NCBI GenBank assembly: GCA_034401135.1
Contig: JAWZSP010000001.1
Location: 3,038,001-3,102,000, forward strand
Source: Volutella citrinella
Lineage: Eukaryota > Ascomycota > Sordariomycetes > Hypocreales > Nectriaceae
Direction: 5' to 3'
Length of the DNA: 64,000 nucleotides
Position 1 is the first letter of the stretch, and every line of letters starts with the position of its first letter. Under the pieces are notes generated by a model. That model saw nothing but the letters and a program-made list of their open reading frames with translations, did not search any database and had not been told where the DNA came from. Shown piece after piece: positions 57,115 through 64,000 of the stretch. Position numbers and translations under genes: made by a program.

Positions 57115-58605
57115 ATGGAAATGTCCACGACCACTGTGACGCAATCAATGAAGGCGGTCATATTCGAGGGGCCTTTCAAGGTCTCTGTACAAGATCGACC
57201 TGTGCCAGAGTGTAAGCACATCCTCGGGTTCCCCTTCCGTCTATTGACGACCTGACCTCGCCAGTGCAAGCTGAGACGGATGTGATTGTGAAGGTGGACG
57301 CAAGCGCTCTCTGTGGATCGTAAGTGATCATCCCCATCAGCTAAATATTGCCGCTGTTTGACCCGACTGCCTCCTAGAGAGCTCCACGTGTATCGCGGCC
57401 ATCAGCCGTCCACGGCCGGCTTCATTATGGGCCATGAATTCTCAGGCACCATCACTGCTGCAGGCAGCCAGGTCCAGTCCATCCAAGTCGGAGACCGAGT
57501 TGTGTCGCCTTTTACGGTATCATGGTAATGTTCAACTGCTTCGAAAGCTCTGTTTACGAGTAGAAAGCGAGACTGTGGATGCTAATTTGGCTATCAGCGG
57601 GAAATGCTTTTACTGCAAAAACAATGCCTCATCCCGATGTGAAGAGTGCCTTTTGTTTAGAAGTCAACACTTGGACGGTGCCCAAGCCGAGTTTGTCAGA
57701 GTCCCCCTAGCCGACGGTACTCTACTCAAAGCGCCGAGCACCATCTCGGACGAAGCTTTGGTCCTAATGGCTGATGTTTTCCCCACGGGTTTTATGGCGT
57801 CCAGCGGGGTGCTGAGCTTTCCCGGGGCCTCCACGTACACGATTCCACAATCGTCGTCATTGGATGCGGCCCTGTCGGTCTCTGCGCCGTTGTTGCAGCA
57901 GCTCATCTGCGTCCTCGGCACCTGTTTGCCGTGGACAGTGTTGGTAATCGTCTGGAACAGGTGCGAAATCTTGGGGCTGAGCCGCTCAACTTCATGACCG
58001 ATAAAGCGGGCATGGAAGCTCGGATCCTGGAAGCGTCTGGTGGACGGGGAGCCGACATCGTTATTGAGGTGGTGGGTTTGGCACCGGCCCTGCGGACTGC
58101 TTTTGAATTGGTCAGACCTTCGGGTGTGATAAGCAGCATCGGCGTTCATAATTCCGAGGTACGTTGAAATGGGAGCGTCTACCGTCCAGACACCGAGAGA
58201 CTAACCAGACCCGAGATTCCGTGGACAGGAAACGAGGCATATCGGTAAGTCGCACCTAGTCTTGGGTCGGGCCATGAATTGACAAACTTTCACCCAGGAA
58301 AAATATTTGTTCGCAAATGGGTCGTTGCCCTGTCCGCAATACTTTTCCTCAAGCCGTCAAGCTATTGGAACAAAAGCTGCATCTGTTGAGGTCAGTCGCA
58401 CTTCTCTGTACTAACACCAAAGTCAAAGGCTCAAGTTCCTGCCTATTGTTTGCATCGGCTCTCCCACACCACAGAGGAAAGGAGTGACTACGGCTAACAA
58501 TAATGCAGCTTCATGTTTACAAATGTTCTACCTTTGGACCAGGCGCCAGAGGGTTATGAGCTTTTCAACAAGTCCAAGGTACAGAAGGTTATCTTTAAAC
58601 CATAG
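57115..58605 (+). CDS. Zinc-dependent alcohol dehydrogenase (MDR family), frameshifted
   Basis: Pieces: 57115..57211, 57265..57319, 57378..57524, 57598..58158, 58216..58244, 58298..58390, 58509..58605. The ATG at 57148 is an alternative start. Motifs: ALCGSELHVYRGH (catalytic zinc Cys), GFIMGHEFSG, structural zinc motif CGKCFYCKNNASSRC, NAD-binding VVIGCGPVGLCAV, and C-terminal FNKSKVQKVIF. In exon 4 the frame changes between FPTGFMASSG (about 57800) and DSTIVVIGCG (about 57852). A one-base loss explains it, most simply in the GGGG run near 57808; no intron fits in that gap. The rest is intact with normal splice sites, so either the gene has just been inactivated or the assembly has an indel. 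It lies next to the monooxygenase relic. Confidence 0.78.
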
Positions 58606-59272
58606 CTGATCCATAGAATCTTTGCTATAACTACGCATCAATAAATGTGGTATTGTAGCTGAGCAATTACATCGTTCTTCACAAGGCTCATTTTTAGTCC
58701 ATCAACATGTAATGGCAAGCGGCGACGACATCAAGGCATAGCCAATATTCTGCTTACAATATTGCTGCTCCTATCTTTTGCTTTAGAAGAAAGGGATGGT
58801 AAGAACTGCGCTTCCCCCATCCTTGGTCGTACCACCAACATCCATGGACTCTAGGTCGGGGATTGCTCAACACCATGGCTCGACCAAGGCACTTGATTGG
58901 GGCCTCGCCTAGCACATAGGGACATTTATTGGGCTTTTTTTTGTTTTCAGTTTTAAAACGTAATGCATTTTCGAATGCTGCTCTCAAGTGTACGTATGAA
59001 GCGCCCTGCCTGCCTTCCATCGGTTTCATCTCTCAATCGTTTTGACCCTCATAGTAATGCAACGGGCCTATCCACGCGACGTCGTTTCATGGCCCAATCT
59101 GGTGAAGGTCTGCTGCCCGGCTCACCCCAATTAAACACCGAAATCAATGGAAATATCGCAGAAAAAATGCATTCCCAACCACAGAAAGGAAACAAACCAG
59201 ACGCAGCCCCACGTCAAGTCGCAGCGTCGTGGCAGCCCAGCCCAATCGTTGTCAATTGGGGGTGCGAATGAG
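58606..59272. other. Spacer holding second copy of diverged repeat
   Basis: 667 bases between the alcohol dehydrogenase stop and the stop of the minus-strand coiled-coil gene. Apart from the repeat copy at 58915-59110, no feature is seen. Confidence 0.45.
58915..59110 (+). repeat. Diverged direct repeat, copy B
   Basis: Partner of the sequence at 55740-55930, same orientation, about 3.2 kb apart, with the monooxygenase relic and the alcohol dehydrogenase between them. Both copies are non-coding. Confidence 0.65.
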
Positions 59273-60676
59273 TTAATCGCAAATTACTTGGGCTTTGCAG
59301 ATAGTTATTTGCTGATTGTAGTTTTCGCCATTTGCGTTACCAATCTTGCCTAGGGCGGGTGAGATGACGACCCTGACGCGACTCTTCTCGGATAGCACCT
59401 TGTCATGAGCCTTTGCCTCCATTGTCTCTGCAATATAGTGCACATCTGGACGCTGAACATGGTCGAGACATCCGAAATAGAGCACAAACATGGCTTTTGA
59501 GCTAATCATCATTTGATCAAGCTCAACAGCAGTCGTAAAAAGGCTTTCCAAGTCCGACCAAATTTGGTTTTCGGATCTGCTTGGTGCTCGCAGAGTAGGG
59601 GAGAAAAGAGTGCATAGAGATTGAAACTCCTTCTTGACGAGAGCATTGATGTGATTTTGGTTAACAGGTTCAAACTCTTTGAGCACGTTCGAGCCCTGGG
59701 CCAACCAATTTGCGGCAACATGAAGGGATTCTTGCTTTTCGGCCCCAAGGAAAATGTCTGAGAATTTGCGTGAGTGGTGAGATGCGGAACAACTCCCCAA
59801 GGAGGGCAAAAAATGTTTTAAATGAAGTTGATAAAGCTTACCAGCTAGAGATGCTCTGCTCTTCTTGAAGCTCTGTCTGAAAGAGTCCTCCCAGAAGCGC
59901 CCATGGTTGCTGAATACTTCACTGTCCAGCATCCACCAGAAGTACGCCTCCAAGGCATAGTCTCGGAGATCTGTGTCTTGGAGGATGTCCCAATAACCAC
60001 TGCTTATTCGACGTAGCCGATTACGCGCGTCATCAGTGAGGAATCTTCGCGGTTTGTGTTTGGCTACTTGGAAGGCCAGGTTGCGTACAAGATAGGCAAG
60101 CTCCTTCCATTTGCTGGCAACAGCATCGTCTGATATCTTTCTGGAGTTTGCCCACGATTCGGTCTCAGATTTGTCGGTCAATCGTTTCATCTCCGAGAGA
60201 GCTTTCACAAGTTTCTGCTGCGTTTCGTTTTGTTCATGCTGCAGAGATTTTTTGACTTCACGCAGGCTAGAATAGGCTTGTTTCAATGCCTTGTTCTCTC
60301 TTTTAGCAGCCTGAAGGGCCACCTCTAGCTGCTCAATATCCTTCTTGGATCTTAGATCGTAGTGTTGGTCAAGCTTGCTGACGATTTTGTGTGTTCCGGT
60401 GACTTTGGCAAGCAACTCCTCCAACAACTGATTGTTAAATGGAGCTCTGTGGTCAGCCTCATCTTCAGTCTTGATATAAGCAGCGTCATTGCCGCAGTCG
60501 GCTGTTGGGCACGCTTCAAGGGTGTCTTGGAGGCTTTCGGGCGCTCTGTAGAGGCTTTGGACGGGCTGGCTCGTTACGCCATTGACTTGGACTGTGTTAA
60601 AATGGAACCGAGCAACAAGGTGGCGGGCTGCACGGCATTTGCTTACCCATGACGGAGTCTGCTGCAAGGTTATCAT
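59273..60676 (-). CDS. Uncharacterised coiled-coil protein
   Basis: Open from ATG 60676 to the stop at 59273 (467 aa if unspliced). A likely intron at 59841..59758 (GTAAGC donor, CTCAC branch, CTCAG acceptor, 84 nt and in frame) would give exons 60676..59842 and 59757..59273 (439 aa). A second optional intron may start right after MITLQQTPSW. No signal peptide. Residues about 80-185 form a coiled coil (LDQHYDLRSKKDIEQLEVAL, ENKALKQAYSSLREVKKSL). Next comes a helical domain (WDILQDTDLRDYALEAYFWW) and a C-terminal part ending in RVRVVISPALGKIG. I know no named family. It diverges from an Hsp70-like gene 416 bp away. Confidence 0.7.
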   Translation of the reverse strand: MITLQQTPSWVSKCRAARHLVARFHFNTVQVNGVTSQPVQSLYRAPESLQDTLEACPTADCGNDAAYIKTEDEADHRAPFNNQLLEELLAKVTGTHKIVSKLDQHYDLRSKKDIEQLEVALQAAKRENKALKQAYSSLREVKKSLQHEQNETQQKLVKALSEMKRLTDKSETESWANSRKISDDAVASKWKELAYLVRNLAFQVAKHKPRRFLTDDARNRLRRISSGYWDILQDTDLRDYALEAYFWWMLDSEVFSNHGRFWEDSFRQSFKKSRASLAGKLYQLHLKHFLPSLGSCSASHHSRKFSDIFLGAEKQESLHVAANWLAQGSNVLKEFEPVNQNHINALVKKEFQSLCTLFSPTLRAPSRSENQIWSDLESLFTTAVELDQMMISSKAMFVLYFGCLDHVQRPDVHYIAETMEAKAHDKVLSEKSRVRVVISPALGKIGNANGENYNQQITICKAQVICD

Positions 60677-61092
60677 CGCAATTTACATCACTTGTGCTGA
60701 TATTGGGATCCATCGTTGTTCTCAGAGATGAGAAAAGAGATCTCAGCATCATCTGCTTCGAGAAACTGGCTTCGTTGGTGTCTCAATTTGCCAGTTCCTT
60801 GAGTATGGGCTTTGGAAAGGCTGGGCCAAGTGAGGAAGAGTTTTAAACCACCCAGAAAGAAGTCACCAGAAAGAAAAGGGAAAACGAGCCAGGCCAAAGA
60901 GCGAGAGGGTGGGGCCGCGGTTGGTCAGTCGGCTTGAGGGAGGCGCAAGGTGAGAGCTGGGTGAGAAGAACCTGATGATTGTGGTCACATTTTGCAGCCA
61001 TTTTGCTCACCCACGCGGCCCTCCCCTCGATCTCTATTCTGTTCATCTCTCATCTCCACACAGGAAATTTTCCTGCAAACTCGGCCGGAATC
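60677..61092. promoter_or_regulatory. Divergent promoter, coiled-coil gene / Hsp70-like gene
   Basis: 416 bases between two start codons. A perfect inverted repeat aggaaa-t-tttcct at 61062-61074 lies about 20 bases before the Hsp70-like ATG. Its spacing does not match a standard heat-shock element. Confidence 0.45.
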
Positions 61093-63294
61093 ATGGACCT
61101 GCGAACGACACAGGATGATTCCATCATCATAGGGATCGATTTTGGGACAACGTGAGGCAGCTTGATTCAGCGCTTTGCTCAACGGCTAACAGTGATTAGG
61201 TTCTCCGGGGTGGCTTGGGCGTACTCGAAAGACCCCGATGAAATCGAGATTGTCACAAGCTGGGATTCGGAACTCAGCCACTGCTCTGACGTTGAGAAAG
61301 CACCCACACAGCTGCTCTATGAGGCAGGCGGCGGTACCCAGTGGGGATACAGTATTCCTGCAGGTACGCAGGCCATCAAATGGTTCAAGTTGCTTCTACT
61401 CGACAGCGAAGATGCCCCGGAGCATGTTTCTTCTTCCTCGCAGTTCCAAGAAGCACAGAGACTTCAGAAGTCGGCGAATAAAGACCCCGTAGACATCATC
61501 GCCAGTTTCCTGCGCAACATTTGGAACCACGCAATCGAGTCGATCAGGCGGAGCATGGGAGCGGAATTGCTTATGGAGTGCCGCTTTCATGTTGTCATCA
61601 CTCTGCCAGCCATCTGGCCTCCTTACTCCCAGCAGCGGATGAAGACAGCCGCAAAGATTTCAGGAACACTAGACAGGCGCAGCTCTGGCGAGACCACGCT
61701 CCAGTTCGTCATGGAGCCGGAAGCAGCTGCACTGGCAACTCTGAAAGATCTTACCAAGAGACCTACAATCAAGGTGAGCAGAGCTTTTGCCTTAAATATG
61801 CAAACAAACGCTGAACTAATCTGGCAGCATACTGATACCATTATCGTTTGCGATGCGGGGGGTGGCACCGTCGTATGTTCCTCACCGGTTTGCGTTGCAT
61901 CCAAACAGCTAATAACATCTCCGAAGGATTTAATCAGCTACATCGTTAAAGAAACAGAGCCTTTTGCCGTGGAAGAATGCGTAGAAGGAGACGGTAGGTG
62001 CTCTCTCATTGGCAACTATTATCCACTCTAACCTGATTTAAAGGCGGATTATGCGGCGCCGTGTTTCTTGACGAGGGTTTCATCCAATTGATCGAATCCA
62101 AGCTTCCTGGCCACACGTGGAGTGACATTTCACCAGAGGAGAGGCAGCAGGTGTTGAATGACTGCTGGGAACATGGCATCAAACGCCAATTCGAAAACAA
62201 GCGACGAACTTGGCTAGTTGACCTCCCAGAAGTACTCGACCAGCAGCAACAGAGAGGCCTGAAACGTCGGAGAACCATAGAGCTGAGCTCGTAAGACGAA
62301 AATGAGAGAAGAATGCCGAACATTATTTATTGACACGGATTTAGGAAGGAAATCTTCGGCGTCTTTGAGCCACTCGCTCGGAAAGTAGAGGCCCTGGTAC
62401 GAAAACAATTCGACGCAATCCAGGAGAAATACCAGAAACTTCCCAAGGTACGCCTTTTTCTAGTTGCAAATGTTTAAAGACTAACATTTCAGTAGCATAT
62501 CGTCTTAGTTGGGGGATTTGGACGCAGCCGATATCTCTTCAATCATATCCAAGCTGCATTCCACCCAACGACAGTCCTGCAATCCAGTGGAAACAAGCCG
62601 TGTGTTTTGTCTATCACGCCTCCGATGGCGGAAGCTAACTTTTATGGTACAGGTGGACTGCCATTTGCCGTGGAGCCGTTACGCATCGGCTCACTTCACT
62701 CAATCCATCTCCAGAGCTTGCTGTAAAAGTTGAAGCCAGGATCGCTCGGTCGAGCTACGGTATCAAATTGACGACACAATTTAACCGTGACAAGCATCTT
62801 GAATGCGACAAATATTTTTGCGAAGTGGATCAGGAATTTCGAGCACAAAACCAGATGGAATGGTTTTTACGAAAGGTTGGTTCAGCTCTCGCATATCACA
62901 AACTACGTTTATCTCAAAACATTCGCAGGGAGACAATATCATCGGAAAGGGGCCGATTCGAAACTCCTTCTGGCGACTCTATTCGGAGCCCATTGACCAA
63001 GTGACGGTAATAATATACTGCTCGTCCAATTTGCCGATCCCTTCGAGAAGGGACTCTTCGGTCCACAAGCTTTGCGAAATCCGGTTGAATAAAAGCATCT
63101 CATTGGACAGTCTCCCGACACGGACAAACAAGTTGGGTAAAGTATACCACAAACTTGAGTATGAAGTGGAGATGACAACGGACGGGGGGACTGTGGAGTT
63201 CACAGTCTATCATGAAGGCAAACGAGTCGCTGGGCGGAACGTCGAGGTGGAATTCGAATCGCCAAATGGGATCGCTCAACGCCATCTGTCATGA
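61093..63294 (+). CDS. Hsp70-like (Hsp12A-type) actin-fold ATPase
   Basis: Nine exons: 61093..61151, 61200..61773, 61828..61872, 61927..61993, 62044..62290, 62345..62447, 62496..62599, 62653..62875, 62929..63294 (595 aa). The Hsp70/actin nucleotide-binding signatures are present: phosphate-1 IIIGIDFGTTFSGVA (DFGTT at 16-20), phosphate-2 VCDAGGGTV (about 218-226), and adenosine motif VLVGGFGRSRYLF (about 368-380). FVMEPEAAALATL is the usual segment before phosphate-2. The substrate-binding domain of canonical Hsp70 is replaced by a short, different C-terminal region of about 150 residues, as in Hsp12A-like proteins, and there is no EEVD end. So it is an atypical Hsp70-related ATPase of unknown client. 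Splice sites are good and all joins keep frame. It shares a promoter region with an orphan coiled-coil gene. Confidence 0.88.
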
Positions 63295-63674
63295 GGCGAT
63301 TGCTAGCTGTGTTGCGTTACGCATCCAATGCGGACAAGCTAGACATCAGTCTTTGCATGCTTTATTTTACGGAGAATGATTCCTTGGCCTTTGCAGGAGG
63401 TTTACACAGCTGGAGTTGGCCAACCACGGAGGTGAGATCTTGCATCTCGCTTCTTTCAGGTGTTGAGATGCTACTTGGCAGCCATTAGCTACATAGATTG
63501 CTCGCAGTGCTATTTGTTCTTTCGTCAATCAATACCGGGAAACGGGATAAATGCAGACTCGCGATTGTGTGCCTAGCTCGTGCAGTGACCCAGCAGTTCT
63601 GATTTCTCTTCTATGGGAGTTCTCTCCCCTTATGATTCCGATAAACGCCTACGCTAGAAACTGAAACCCTCGTA
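63295..63674. other. Convergent 3' intergenic region
   Basis: 380 bases between the stops of the Hsp70-like gene and the WD40 gene. No gene seen. Confidence 0.45.
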
Positions 63675-64000
63675 TCATGCTTCCTCCATCTTGACATCGC
63701 CGTCCTCAACTTGCTTGGGCTCAAATGTCTCTTTGGCAGCCACGCCGTTCACCTCCCTACCCTCCTGGGCATGGCGATACACCCTGACAACATTATCTTG
63801 GCCGGCGCTGACCATGGTCTCGCCATTGACATCAACCCAAAAGCAAACACCCTTGTGACCCTCGATACGCTGGAGGACCTCCTTGGATCGCACATCCCAC
63901 AGCACGATGCCGCCGTCTTCGCTCGCCGACGCGATAAACGGCTCCCCGCCAAGAACGCCGAAACAGCCGCCGACGGCAAACTTTTCATTAATGTGTCCCT
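63675..64000 (-). CDS. WD40-repeat protein, C-terminal part (COMPASS subunit Swd3/WDR5-like)
   Basis: The open frame runs from the right window edge to the stop at 63675, giving the last 108 residues. Two blades are visible: GHINEKFAVGGCFGVLGGEP with FIASASEDGGIVLWDVRS, then VLQRIEGHKGVCFWVDVNGETMVSAGQDNVVRVYRH. An acidic tail (KQVEDGDVKMEEA) follows. The NEKF...GCF segment before the sixth blade is what I recall for the WDR5/Swd3 family, the beta-propeller core of the COMPASS H3K4 methyltransferase. The gene starts outside the window, so total blade number cannot be checked. Confidence 0.75.
   Translation of the reverse strand, partial: GHINEKFAVGGCFGVLGGEPFIASASEDGGIVLWDVRSKEVLQRIEGHKGVCFWVDVNGETMVSAGQDNVVRVYRHAQEGREVNGVAAKETFEPKQVEDGDVKMEEA

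Noticed and set aside
61062..61074. Heat-shock element before the Hsp70-like gene
   Set aside because: The GAA and TTC units are three bases apart instead of two, and no third unit is present.

Overview
The window is eukaryotic and reads as filamentous-ascomycete DNA. Genes carry short 45-90 nt introns with GTRNGT donors and CTAAC/CTGAC branch sites close to the acceptor. Pyrimidine-rich leaders precede many starts. The gene families (Ssk2 MAPKKK, Nop12, Dep1/Sds3, Pta1, Coa3, Zn2Cys6 factor, fungal MFS) and the GC-rich coding style point to Sordariomycetes, most likely Hypocreales; the species cannot be fixed from sequence alone. I support 20 protein-coding loci (one partial at the right edge, one frameshifted), one pseudogene fragment, several microsatellites and one pair of diverged repeats. 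No rRNA, tRNA or CRISPR was found.

Left part (0.9-20.8 kb), mostly conserved housekeeping genes: a Cys-rich single-pass surface protein; the rRNA-processing factor Nop12 (-) divergent from a Dep1/Sds3-type Rpd3L subunit (+); Coa3 (-) divergent from the cleavage/polyadenylation subunit Pta1 (+); a She3-like coiled-coil protein; two divergent orphan genes (15.8-18.9 kb); and a membrane-anchored 3-beta-HSD-like dehydrogenase.

Middle part (21-42 kb), looser and more accessory: a Zn2Cys6 regulator (-) and an MFS transporter (+) diverge from a 4 kb gene-free spacer. They are followed by a membrane-anchored histidine-phosphatase-like protein that lacks the usual C-terminal HD motif and by a peroxisomal 2,4-dienoyl-CoA reductase ending in AKL. 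An 8.3 kb gene-poor stretch then holds only one tiny Cys-rich ORF.

Right part (42.5-64 kb): the HOG-pathway MAPKKK Ssk2/Ssk22, cytidine deaminase, a Ser/Pro-rich conserved protein, and a secreted Thr/Pro-rich protein with an Apple/PAN-like C-terminus. Next is an eroded catabolic block (a Baeyer-Villiger monooxygenase fragment plus a zinc alcohol dehydrogenase with one frameshift) bracketed by two diverged copies of a roughly 200 bp sequence. The window closes with an orphan coiled-coil gene divergent from an Hsp70-like ATPase, and the C-terminus of a COMPASS-type WD40 protein.

The best candidates for something undescribed are the Hsp70-like/coiled-coil divergent pair, the repeat-flanked decaying block beside it, the divergent orphan pair at 15.8-18.9 kb, and the altered-active-site phosphatase homologue.
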